Shown in pieces: positions 37,270 through 45,817 of a stretch of DNA of 64,000 nt. The notes beneath the pieces are model-generated. The model ran no database searches, was not told the origin of the DNA, and saw only the letters and a program-made list of their open reading frames with translations. Position 1 is the first letter of the stretch, and each line of letters begins with the position of its first letter. The position numbers were made by a program, and so were the translations under genes. The stretch is from Nocardioides pocheonensis (GTDB taxonomy: Bacteria; Actinomycetota; Actinomycetes; Propionibacteriales; Nocardioidaceae), in NCBI RefSeq assembly GCF_003725535.1, contig NZ_RJSF01000019.1, positions 456,875-520,874 of the forward strand, given 5' to 3'.

Positions 37270-38417
37270 GCGCCCCGGAGCCCGGACCCGTCGGCCGCCC
37301 CCGCACCCAGAAGGTGCGGCACACCACCGTCGGGGACGTCCTGCGTGACCGCCTCTGGCAGAGCCTGTTCGGCGTGGCCGCGGTCTTCGCGCTCACCCTC
37401 GCGTACCTCTTCGGCTCCGTGCTCGACACGCCGCTGCTGCACCGGACGAAGACCGTGAGAGTCGAGCTGGCCTCCACCGGCGGGCTCTTCGAGGGCTCGG
37501 CGGTCACCTACCGCGGGGTCAAGGTCGGCAAGGTCCGCTCCATCGACCTCACGCCCCGCGGGGTGGTGGCGATGGTCTCGCTGACCTCCTCCGACCCGAT
37601 CCCGGTCCGGTCGGTCGCGAAGGTGCGCAGCCTCTCGCCGGTCGGGGAGCAGTACCTCGACTTCCAGCCGCAGACCCGGTCCGGGCCCTACCTGCGTGAC
37701 GGGTCCGTCGTGCCCGCGACCGCCACCGACCTCCCCAAGACGCTCGCGTCGACGGTGATCAGCGTCAACCGGCTGCTCGGCCAGGTCGACGACCAGAAGC
37801 TGCACACGCTGCTGTCGCAGCTCGCGACCGGACTGGCCGGCACCGGCCAGGACGTCGGCCGGCTCGTCGACCAGGGCGCCGCGCTGCTGGCCGAGCTCGA
37901 CCGGCTGTGGCCCCAGACCAACCGGCTGATCGACAACAGCGGCCCGGTGCTCGACATCGCGCCCGCGCAGGCCGACGACCTGCGCGTGCTCGCGCGGTCG
38001 TCGCGCGCGTTCGCCGCCTTCCTCAAGGACTACGACCCCGAGCTCCGCGCCACCCTGAAGGCGGCGCCCCACCAGATCGACCAGCTCCAGCAGCTGCTCG
38101 CCGACGCCGAGGAGCTCGCCCCCGGCTTCCTGGGCACGGCGGTGCGGTTCACCGACCTCTTCCGGCCCTACGCCCCCCACCTCGGCGGCATCCTGTCGAC
38201 CTACGGTCCCGGGATCGGCGTGCTCGGTGAGGCGGTCCACGACGGCCAGCTGCTGATCGAGGGGATCCCGCAGCGCAGCACCCGGTGCGACTACGGCACT
38301 CCTCGCCGCAACCCCAAGGACCCCGTGCGCCGCCCGCTGGTGACGACGGGTCAGTGCTCCGCCTCGGAGGAGAACCTGCAGCGGGGCGCTGCGCACGCGC
38401 CGGGCCCGGTGCAGTAG
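37266..38417 (+). CDS. mceF: MceF-type protein, operon 1
   Basis: A 383-residue Mce protein and the last gene of operon 1. A 40-residue cytosolic lead precedes the anchor SLFGVAAVFALTLAYLFGSVL (about 36-56). The Mce domain contains STGGLFEGSAVTYRGVKVGKV (about 70-90), the characteristic TYRG of MceF. The helical domain is followed by a Cys-containing C-terminus (RCDYGTPRRNPKD). No Mce-associated gene follows, unlike operon 2, and the next gene is on the opposite strand. Confidence 0.9.
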   Translation: MSAPEPGPVGRPRTQKVRHTTVGDVLRDRLWQSLFGVAAVFALTLAYLFGSVLDTPLLHRTKTVRVELASTGGLFEGSAVTYRGVKVGKVRSIDLTPRGVVAMVSLTSSDPIPVRSVAKVRSLSPVGEQYLDFQPQTRSGPYLRDGSVVPATATDLPKTLASTVISVNRLLGQVDDQKLHTLLSQLATGLAGTGQDVGRLVDQGAALLAELDRLWPQTNRLIDNSGPVLDIAPAQADDLRVLARSSRAFAAFLKDYDPELRATLKAAPHQIDQLQQLLADAEELAPGFLGTAVRFTDLFRPYAPHLGGILSTYGPGIGVLGEAVHDGQLLIEGIPQRSTRCDYGTPRRNPKDPVRRPLVTTGQCSASEENLQRGAAHAPGPVQ

Positions 38418-38431
38418 CGACCGCCGCGGAC

Positions 38432-38980
38432 CTAGCGGTGGGGGTCCGGGCGGAGCCGCAGGGTGGTCAGCGTCGTGGCGAGCATGTCGTAGTGGCCCAC
38501 GAGCAGCAGCAGCTCGATCACGCTGCGCTCGTCGTACGTCGCCCGCAGGGTCGTCCACGTGTCGTCGGACAGGTCGCGCGTGGTGAGCAGCTCGTCGGTC
38601 ACCCGCATCAGGAGCCGCTCGCGGTCCGTCCAGCCGGCCGCCGTCGCTCCGACCTCCACCCTGGCGAGGTCGGCCGCCGAGACGCCCGCCCGGGCGCCGA
38701 GGCGCACGTGGTGCTCGCGCTCGTAGGCGCAGCCCCGCACGGTCGCGACCCGCAGGATCACCAGCTCGGTCTCCCGGCGCGGCAACCGGCCGCCGGGCAT
38801 CAGCCGGCCGGCGAAGTGCAGCCAGCCCCAGAACAGGCCGCGACCGCGGCCGAGCGTGGTGAAGATCGCGGGCGGCCGCGTGCGGGTGGCGCGGCCGGCG
38901 AGCCGGCTGAGCAGCCAGATCGGCAGCCCGAGCTCGCGACGCGTCCCGGGGGCGATCCGCGGACCACCCGCCGGCGTCAC
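38432..38980 (-). CDS. Carboxymuconolactone decarboxylase (AhpD-like) family protein
   Basis: A 182-residue all-helical protein of the CMD/AhpD-like superfamily. The core is RRETELVILRVATVRGCAYEREHHVRLGARAG (about 66-97). Here the usual CxxC of peroxidase-type members is replaced: a single Cys precedes AYEREHH, the E-x-x-H pattern found in many CMD proteins. The enzymatic role is unknown. Its GTG start (38980) overlaps the TGA of the upstream SDR gene, so the two form one unit. Convergent with mce operon 1, 14 bp apart. Confidence 0.78.
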   Translation of the reverse strand: MTPAGGPRIAPGTRRELGLPIWLLSRLAGRATRTRPPAIFTTLGRGRGLFWGWLHFAGRLMPGGRLPRRETELVILRVATVRGCAYEREHHVRLGARAGVSAADLARVEVGATAAGWTDRERLLMRVTDELLTTRDLSDDTWTTLRATYDERSVIELLLLVGHYDMLATTLTTLRLRPDPHR

Positions 38981-39857
38981 GCGTCGTCCCGCACGGCACG
39001 CCCCACCTGCGGGAGCGCCCGGTTCGCGACCCGGTTCATCACGGTCATCGCCAGCACGTAGGCAGGCGGGAACCACCGCTGGAGCAGGTGGACCACCCGG
39101 ATGTCGGGGGAGGTGTAGACCCAGTAGCGGTTGCGCTTCACGCCGCGCAGGATCGCCTCGGCGGCGTGCTCCGGGGACACCGCGCGCCGCCGGAACTGCG
39201 CCTGCAACCGCCGGAACTGCGTGCTGGTGTTGTCCACGCCGGCGATCTGCACGGTCTCGGTGAGCCCGGTGTCGACGCCACCTGGGCAGACCAGCGTCAC
39301 GCCGATCCGGTGCGGGGCGAGGTCGAAGCGCAGCACCTCGGGACGCCGCGCAGGCCGAACTTGCTCGCCGAGTACGCCGCGTGCCACGGCATCCCGATGA
39401 TGCCGGCCGCCGACGACACGTTGACCACCTGGCCCCCGCGCCTCGCGGCGATCATCGGCGGGACCAGGTACTCCAGCACCGTGATCGGCCCGACCAGGTT
39501 GACGTCGAGGACCCGCTCCCACGTGCGGTGCGGCATCGCCTGGATCGTCCCCCACGAGGCGATCCCGGCGATGTTCATGACCACGTCCATCGCGCCGTGC
39601 CGGTCGGTGATCTCCGCCGCCATGGCCCGGACCGCGTCGTGGTCGGCGACGTCGACGGGCGCGGCGTACGCGACCTCCGCCCCGGCGTCCCAGAGCTCCT
39701 CGACCACGTCCATCAGGCGCGGCTCGTCCACGTCGGTCAGGTGGAGCAGGGCGCCCTCGCGGGCGGCGGCGAGCGCGGTGGCCCGCCCGATGCCGCTCGC
39801 CGCCCCGGTCAGGAAGACCCGCTTGCCACGCAGGTCACGGACGGGTGCGCGGAACAT
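38977..39857 (-). pseudogene. Short-chain dehydrogenase, split by a one-base frameshift
   Basis: Two frames together give one complete SDR of about 293 residues. The first (from ATG 39857) has FLTGAASGIGRATA, NIAGIAS and NVSSAAGIIGMPWHAAYSASKFGLRGV. The second, one base out of phase, continues EVLRFDLAPHRIGVTLVCPGGVDTGL to a normal end at 38977. Restoring one G in the GGG run at 39340-39342 (a C on the coding strand) would rejoin them. Both halves keep normal codon bias, so the shift is recent or a sequencing error in a short homopolymer. TAGGGT lies 7 nt before ATG, fitting leaderless transcription. If real, the enzyme lacks its substrate-binding end. Confidence 0.8.
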
Positions 39858-39897
39858 GGCAGGCACCCTAGCGACATCGAGCGGAACCGGAAGGTGC

Positions 39898-39915
39898 CGT
39901 TACTGGTGCGTAACG
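39898..39915. promoter_or_regulatory. Inverted repeat in the SDR / BNR-protein divergent promoter
   Basis: CGTTACTGGTGCGTAACG has 6-bp perfect arms and a 6-bp spacer. It lies 41 bp before the SDR start on one side and 63 bp before the exported protein on the other. It is a plausible operator for a dimeric regulator acting on either or both promoters. Confidence 0.45.
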
Positions 39916-39977
39916 TCACGGCCGGCAGATTCGTTGAGCCGCTTGCCACACTCGGTCGGCGAGAGGAACTCGGGAAC

Positions 39978-41789
39978 ATGTCCGTACGACGCAAGCGCAT
40001 CATGACGGCCCTCGTCGCGACGGCGGCCCTGGTCGCCGGGGCGATCGGTCTGGGTACCGCCGAGGCGGCCACGCCGAACTCCGGCACGCTCAGCGACACG
40101 AGCGCCCCGGTCACCTGGACCGGCGGGCCCTTCGTGACCGCGAACGTCACGGCCCAGGCGTCCGGCCAGCCCGACTGCACGGCCCCGGGCTCGTGCGACG
40201 ACTTCGCGCTCCACGTGTCGGCGCCGGCGGGCTACGACACGGGCCACAACGTGCAGGTCAAGGTCGGCTGGAGCAACACCGCCGCCGACTTCGACGTCTA
40301 CCTGTACGACGCCGCCGGCAACCTGGCGGCCACGGCGGCCAGCAGCGCCGATCCCGAGACGATCACGGTCCCGCCGAACACGGGCGACTACGTCGTCCGG
40401 GTGGTGCCGTTCGCGCCCCTGGGCCAGTCCTACAGCGCGACCGCGTCGATGGTGGCCAAGCCGGTGAACCCCGCCCCGGGCACCGCCACGCCGCCGGGCT
40501 TCACCGACTACCCGGCCGACCCGGCGATCGCCGACCCGAACGGCGCCGGTGAGCCGTCGATCGGCTTCGACACCAGGACCGGCGCGACGCTGTACCAGGC
40601 GGGGCTCGCGACGCTGAAGGCCACCTTCGACGACACCACCTCGCCCGCGAGGGCCTCGTGGTCCGACGTGTCCGCGAAGGCGGCGACCGGCTGCCCCCAG
40701 GGCAGCACCACCAGCCTCGACCCGATCCTGTTCACCGACCGGGCCACCGGCCGCACCTGGGAGTCCCAGCTCTCCGGGGCCGACTCGCTGACCTGCTACA
40801 CCGACAACGACGGCGCCAGCTGGTCTCCCTCGCAGGGTGGCGGCATCCCGAGCGGCGTCGACCACCAGACGATCGGCGGCGGGCCCTACTCCCCGAACGG
40901 CGTCGGAGCGCTGCCGACCTCGACGTACCCGAACGCCGTCTACTACTGCAGCCAGGACATCGCGACCGCGTTCTGCGCCGTCTCGCGTGACGGCGGCGTG
41001 ACGTTCGGCGCCGGCGTGCCGACGTACAGCCTGCTCGACTGCGGCGGCATCCACGGCCACGTCAAGGTCGCCCCGGACGGCACCGCCTACCTGCCGAACC
41101 GGTCCTGCGGAGCGACTGCAGCGGTCGCGGTCAGCACCGACAACGGCACCTCCTGGACCGTGCGCAACGTGCCCGGCACGTCGGCCAGCGACGCGGACCC
41201 CTCGGTCGGCATCGGCGCCAACGGCACCGTGTACTTCGGCAGCGTCGGCTCGGACGGCGTGCCGGCGGTGGCGACCAGCACCGACCAGGGCAAAACCTGG
41301 GCCCACGGCCAGCAGGTCGGCACCGACCTGGGCATCAAGAACGCGGTGTTCCCGACCGTGGTCGCCGGCGACGACAACCGGGCCGCGTTCGCCTTCCTCG
41401 GCACCACGACGGCCGGCAACTACCAGGACATCAACAACTTCCACGGTGTCTGGCACCTGTACGTCGCGACCACGTACGACGGTGGCCAGACGTGGGTGAC
41501 CTCCGACGCGACCCCGAACGACCCGGTCCAGGTCGGCTCGATCTGCACCGGCGGCACGACCTGCGGCGCCGACCGGAACCTGCTCGACTTCATCGACGTG
41601 ACCATGGACGACCACGGCCGGGTCGAGGTCGCGTTCGCCGACGGGTGCACCGGCTCGTGCGTGACCGGCGGGACGAACACGCGCACGGCGTACCCGACGA
41701 TCGCGCGGCAGAGCTCGGGGCTGACCCTGCTCTCGACCTTCGACCCGGTGGTCACGACGGCCACCAAGAAGACCAAGAAGCTGCGATGA
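39978..41789 (+). CDS. Secreted BNR/sialidase-like beta-propeller protein
   Basis: A 603-residue exported protein. The signal peptide runs RRKRIMTALVATAALVAGAIG with a likely cut after TAEA (about 31). Residues 32-165 look like a PPC-type beta-sandwich (VSAPAGYDTGHNVQVKVGW, FDVYLYDAAGNLA). From about 185 a propeller follows with Asp-box-like repeats: CYTDNDGASWSPS, VSRDGGVTFGAG, VSTDNGTSWTV, TSTDQGKTWAHG and TYDGGQTWVTS. Sialidase active-site arginines are not evident, so glycosidase activity is doubtful. ATG has GAGAGGA about 9 nt upstream. It overlaps the following lipoprotein gene by 4 bp. Confidence 0.78.
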   Translation: MSVRRKRIMTALVATAALVAGAIGLGTAEAATPNSGTLSDTSAPVTWTGGPFVTANVTAQASGQPDCTAPGSCDDFALHVSAPAGYDTGHNVQVKVGWSNTAADFDVYLYDAAGNLAATAASSADPETITVPPNTGDYVVRVVPFAPLGQSYSATASMVAKPVNPAPGTATPPGFTDYPADPAIADPNGAGEPSIGFDTRTGATLYQAGLATLKATFDDTTSPARASWSDVSAKAATGCPQGSTTSLDPILFTDRATGRTWESQLSGADSLTCYTDNDGASWSPSQGGGIPSGVDHQTIGGGPYSPNGVGALPTSTYPNAVYYCSQDIATAFCAVSRDGGVTFGAGVPTYSLLDCGGIHGHVKVAPDGTAYLPNRSCGATAAVAVSTDNGTSWTVRNVPGTSASDADPSVGIGANGTVYFGSVGSDGVPAVATSTDQGKTWAHGQQVGTDLGIKNAVFPTVVAGDDNRAAFAFLGTTTAGNYQDINNFHGVWHLYVATTYDGGQTWVTSDATPNDPVQVGSICTGGTTCGADRNLLDFIDVTMDDHGRVEVAFADGCTGSCVTGGTNTRTAYPTIARQSSGLTLLSTFDPVVTTATKKTKKLR

Positions 41790-42268
41790 GGCCGGATCTG
41801 CGGGCGGCCGCGCCCTGGGGGGCGGCCGCCCTCCTCCTCGTGTCCGCGTGCGCGGGACAGTCCGGGGCGTCGGGCACGCGCACGTCGGGCGAGCACGGTC
41901 TCGAGAAGGCCGCCGACCGCACCACCTGCGCCGCCGACGCCCACGCCGTCGCGACGCCGTACGGCGGGCAGTTCCCCGACGCCTGGCCGTTCCCGCCGGG
42001 CACGACCGTCTACCACGTCGAGGACCGCGGCGCCCAGGGCACGATCGTCACGGCGATCTCGACCTCTCCGTTCCGGTCGATCCTCGACTTCCTGAACCAC
42101 GACGTGGTCGGCCGCGGCTTCCGGGTCGAGTCGGGCGAGACCGAGGCCCACGACGCCGAGGCGGAGTGGCAGGGCAACGGCCACCGCGGACGCTGGGCGA
42201 TCCGCGAGTCGGCCTCGTGCCCGGGCGAGACCGTGATCCAGGTGGTCGCCGCGACGTCGTCGAGCTGA
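41786..42268 (+). CDS. Hypothetical lipoprotein
   Basis: A 160-residue protein with a lipoprotein signal (AALLLVSAC, Cys about 22). The mature part has a proline-aromatic section (GQFPDAWPFPPGTTVYHVED) and a compact domain with SPFRSILDFLNHDVVGRGFRV, ending in a Cys-containing strand (SASCPGETVIQVVA). I do not recognise the family. It is translationally coupled to the secreted BNR protein (ATGA), so both probably act at the cell surface together. Confidence 0.68.
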   Translation: MRPDLRAAAPWGAAALLLVSACAGQSGASGTRTSGEHGLEKAADRTTCAADAHAVATPYGGQFPDAWPFPPGTTVYHVEDRGAQGTIVTAISTSPFRSILDFLNHDVVGRGFRVESGETEAHDAEAEWQGNGHRGRWAIRESASCPGETVIQVVAATSSS

Positions 42269-42421
42269 CCGCGGGCTCCCGGGAGGGTTGCCACCGCGTG
42301 GCACGCCGTGCCACGTTGGCTGCGGCTGCATCAGCCGCCGTCGTCGCCTCGACCGACAGCGCGAGTCCGCACGACGACGTCGAGAACGGTCTCCTGGCCG
42401 GGCGGGCGGAAGGAGCGCGGG

Positions 42422-44512
42422 GTGGACGTCAGGCTGGAGTCGGCCCCCGAGCGGTCCGCCGCCGGAGCGCTCGGACCGGAGCGGCGCCCGGTGGTCGCCC
42501 GGCTCGTCCTCGCCAGCTGCCTGATGCTGTTCCTCGAGCTCGCGCTGATCCGGTGGCTGGGCGCCAACATCGTGCACCTCTCGTACTTCACGAACTTCGT
42601 GCTGCTCGGCTCGTTCCTCGGCATCGGGCTCGGCTTCCTGATCGCGCGGGAGGCGTGGTCGATCCTCCCCTGGACCGCGGTACTGCTCGCCGTCCTGGTG
42701 GCGGGCGTGCGGGCCTTCCCCGTCTCGATCGACCGCGCCGGCAGCGACGTCATCTACTTCACCTCGCTCCGGACGACCGGTCCTCCGGCGTGGCTGGTGC
42801 TGCCGATCGTCTTCCTCCTCACGGCCGCGATCCTGGCCGGTCCGGCCGAGGCGGTCGGTCGCTGCTTCGCCGACCTCGACCCGTTGACCGCCTACCGCTG
42901 GGACCTGATCGGCTCGCTGCTCGGGATCGGGCTGTTCACGCTGCTGTCCTTCGTCTGGGCGCCGTCGGTGGTCTGGGGTGTGCTGGTCGCCGGGGCTCTC
43001 GTCGTTCTGGCCGGCGCCCGGGCCCGCCCGCTCGCCGTGGTGGCTGCCGTGGTCGTCGTCGGCGCCCTGCTGGCCGAGAGCACCGCGTCGGGCGTCTCGT
43101 GGTCGCCGTACTACAAGATCACCACGCGCACCGACACGAGCGGCGGCGTGACCCGGGTCTTCATCTCGGTCAACGGGGTCCCCCACCAGTCCATGTCGCC
43201 GGCGTCGTGGAAGCTCACCCGCTCCTCGGCGATCTACGGTGCGCCGTACGCCCACCGGGACCAGAGCGTGCCGCTCGGCAACGTCCTGGTGGTCGGCGCC
43301 GGGTCAGGCTCCGACGTCGCGATCGCCCTGGCCGAAGGGGCCCGACACGTCGACGCGGTCGACATCGACCCGCGCCTGGTCGAGATCGGGGTCAAGGGCA
43401 ACCCCGACCACGCCTACCAGGACCCGCGGGTGACCCGGCACGTCAACGACGGACGCGCGTTCCTCGAGAACACCGACCACCGGTACGACCTGATCCTGTT
43501 CGCCCTGCCGGACTCCCTCGCGCTGGTCAGCGGCGCCTCCCAGATCCGGCTCGAGTCGTTCCTGTTCACCGAGGAGGCGCTCCGCTCGGCGCGCGACCAC
43601 CTGACCGCCCACGGCGTCTTCGCGATGTACAACTACTACCGCGAGAGCTGGCTGATCGACCGGCTCGGTGGCACCGCGGCTGCGGCGTTCGGTCACGCGC
43701 CGTGCATCGACACGGTCTCCGGGGCGACGGCCGTCGTGTCCGTCGCGCGAGACCCGCGTGACCAGCGCTGCACGGCGGGCAACCACCTGCTGCCCGCGTC
43801 CTACCCGGCACCGGTGCACGACAACGCACCGTTCCTGTACTACGACGGCGGCATGGTGCCGGCCATCTACCTGTGGGCGCTGGGCGGCATCCTGCTGATC
43901 TCGCTGGTCCTCGTGCGCGCCGTCGGTGGCCCCTTCCGGCAGATGCGTCCGTACGCCGACCTGTTCTGCATGGGAGCCGCCTTCCTGCTCCTGGAGACCA
44001 AGAACATCGCGACCTTCGCCAACCTGTTCGGCACCACCTGGATCGTCAACGCCATGGTCTTCGCAGGCGTGCTGCTCAGCGTGCTGGCCGCCGTGGAGGC
44101 GACTCGGCGACTGCCCACGCCGCCGCTGCGGGTGCTCTTCCTGCTGGTCGCGGTCGGGCTGGCCCTCGCCTACCTCGTCAAGCCGGAGTGGATGCTCCAA
44201 CTGTCGTTCTGGCCCCGGCTGGTCGTCGCGGTCGTGGAGGCGTTCGTGCCGATCTTCGTGGCCAACATCGCCTTCGCGAAGCGCTTCGCCGAGTCGGACA
44301 GCTCCCGTGCGGCGTTCGGCGTCAACCTGCTCGGCGCGATCCTGGGCGGTTGTCTCGAGTACGCCGCGCTGCTCACCGGGTACCGCAACCTGCTGGTCGT
44401 GGTCGCGGGGCTCTACCTGCTGGCGTTCCTGCTCAAGCCGTCCGACGCCCGGTCGGGGACCGCGTCCGGGCTCAGAGCAGGTGCCGCAGCGGCCGGAGCA
44501 GGCCCTCGGTGA
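42422..44512 (+). CDS. Membrane-embedded spermidine-synthase-like protein
   Basis: A 696-residue protein. About eight hydrophobic helices (about 25-225) precede a soluble Rossmann methyltransferase/spermidine-synthase-like domain (about 250-460) with VLVVGAGSGSDVAIALAEG (about 288) and VDAVDIDPRLVEIG. A further six or seven helices follow (about 475-680). VHDNAPFLYY after the domain corresponds to the D-x-P-F-L-Y end of these proteins. Catalytic residues for aminopropyl transfer cannot be confirmed, and polyamine synthesis is doubtful. The GTG at 42422 has AAGGAG 8 nt upstream. Its 3' end overlaps the convergent PLD gene by 41 bp. Confidence 0.72.
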   Translation: MDVRLESAPERSAAGALGPERRPVVARLVLASCLMLFLELALIRWLGANIVHLSYFTNFVLLGSFLGIGLGFLIAREAWSILPWTAVLLAVLVAGVRAFPVSIDRAGSDVIYFTSLRTTGPPAWLVLPIVFLLTAAILAGPAEAVGRCFADLDPLTAYRWDLIGSLLGIGLFTLLSFVWAPSVVWGVLVAGALVVLAGARARPLAVVAAVVVVGALLAESTASGVSWSPYYKITTRTDTSGGVTRVFISVNGVPHQSMSPASWKLTRSSAIYGAPYAHRDQSVPLGNVLVVGAGSGSDVAIALAEGARHVDAVDIDPRLVEIGVKGNPDHAYQDPRVTRHVNDGRAFLENTDHRYDLILFALPDSLALVSGASQIRLESFLFTEEALRSARDHLTAHGVFAMYNYYRESWLIDRLGGTAAAAFGHAPCIDTVSGATAVVSVARDPRDQRCTAGNHLLPASYPAPVHDNAPFLYYDGGMVPAIYLWALGGILLISLVLVRAVGGPFRQMRPYADLFCMGAAFLLLETKNIATFANLFGTTWIVNAMVFAGVLLSVLAAVEATRRLPTPPLRVLFLLVAVGLALAYLVKPEWMLQLSFWPRLVVAVVEAFVPIFVANIAFAKRFAESDSSRAAFGVNLLGAILGGCLEYAALLTGYRNLLVVVAGLYLLAFLLKPSDARSGTASGLRAGAAAAGAGPR

Positions 44513-45731
44513 AGCGGCGGTGGAGGCCGCGCGCGTTCCAGTCGCGCGGGGAGAGGTGGGAGGACTGGTCGAGGTCGGAGACGAAGACGGCCTCCATCAC
44601 CTTGGCCATGCCCGGGTCGATGAACTCGACGTTGATCTCGTAGTTGCCGGTCATGCTCAGCCGGTCGATGTTCGCGGTGCCCACGGTCGACCAGTTGCCG
44701 TCGACGGTGGCGGTCTTGGCGTGCACCATCGCCCCCTCGAAGCGGTGGATCTGCACGCCCGCGGCCTGGAGCTGGCCGAAGTAGCCGCGCGAGATCCAGT
44801 CCGCCACGACGTGGTTCGAGGTGCGGGGGACGAGGATCTTCACGTCGACGCCCCGCGCCGCCGCGGCGCTGAGCGCCTCGACGAAGTCGGGGTCGGGGAT
44901 GAAGTACGCGTGCGTCATCCAGATGTTGCGGCGGGCCCGGTTGATCGCCTCGAGGTACATGCCGCGGATCGGGAACATCCAGTGGCGGGGGAGGTTGCGA
45001 TGCAGCCGGATCCTGGGCTCCCACGCCGGGTCGGCGGTCTCGAGCAGCAGCGGCCGGCGGCCGCGCCGGTGGTCGTTCCAGAAGTCGGCGAACGAGCGCT
45101 TGAGGTCCCAGACGGCGGGCCCCGTGATCCGCACATGGGTGTCGCGCCACTCCGTCGCGTACGCCGAGCCGATGTTGAACCCGCCGACGAAGGCGACGTC
45201 GTCGTCCACGACCAGGACCTTGCGGTGGTCGCGCCCGTAGCGGCGCAGGTCGAAGGGCCGCCAGCCGGCGTTGTAGACGGGGTAGCGGAGCACCCGGAGC
45301 ACGGGCGGGAACGTCTTGAACCGCGGGTCGACCACGATGTTGGCGAAGGCGTCGTAGATGACGTAGACCTCGACCCCGCGCTCGGCGGCGGCCACGAGCG
45401 CGCGCTTGAACCGCTCGCCGATCGCGTCGCCCTTCCAGATGTAGGTCTCGAACAGCACCATCTGCCGGGCCGACTCGATCGCAGCCAGCATGTCCTCGAA
45501 GAGGTCCTGCCCGTAGGTGTACGTCGTGACGGTGCCGTCCCCGATCTGCACGTCCTGGGGCGGCAGCGTCGTGAACGGCTGCGGCTTCTTTCCGCGGCGC
45601 CGCCAGGAGTCGACCAGGGTCAGACCCAGCGCGAGCAGGAACTGGACGCCGACGATCGTGAGCAGCGTGCGGCGCACGACCGGCCAGATCTCCCGGCCGG
45701 CGAACCGGACTGCCCGCCTGCGCCTGCTCAC
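44472..45731 (-). CDS. Cardiolipin-synthase-like phospholipase D family protein
   Basis: A 419-residue protein. One N-terminal membrane helix (TLLTIVGVQFLLALGLTLV, about 21-39) is followed by two PLD domains. HKD motifs are HRKVLVVDDDVAFVGGFNIG (about 167) and HAKTATVDGNWSTVGTANID (about 341), both with H-x-K-x4-D. It would form cardiolipin or exchange phospholipid head groups at the membrane. Compared with E. coli ClsA it has one helix rather than two. It faces uvrB divergently; its start ATG-equivalent GTG at 45731 begins SRRRRAVRFAGRE. Confidence 0.85.
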   Translation of the reverse strand: MSRRRRAVRFAGREIWPVVRRTLLTIVGVQFLLALGLTLVDSWRRRGKKPQPFTTLPPQDVQIGDGTVTTYTYGQDLFEDMLAAIESARQMVLFETYIWKGDAIGERFKRALVAAAERGVEVYVIYDAFANIVVDPRFKTFPPVLRVLRYPVYNAGWRPFDLRRYGRDHRKVLVVDDDVAFVGGFNIGSAYATEWRDTHVRITGPAVWDLKRSFADFWNDHRRGRRPLLLETADPAWEPRIRLHRNLPRHWMFPIRGMYLEAINRARRNIWMTHAYFIPDPDFVEALSAAAARGVDVKILVPRTSNHVVADWISRGYFGQLQAAGVQIHRFEGAMVHAKTATVDGNWSTVGTANIDRLSMTGNYEINVEFIDPGMAKVMEAVFVSDLDQSSHLSPRDWNARGLHRRFTEGLLRPLRHLL

Positions 45732-45817
45732 GTCCGAAATCTAGCGGTCGGCCCGGCAGCCGACGCCGACCGCCGCGCGGCCACGAGACTGTCGGCGCGG
45801 GCACGTAGGCTCGGAGC

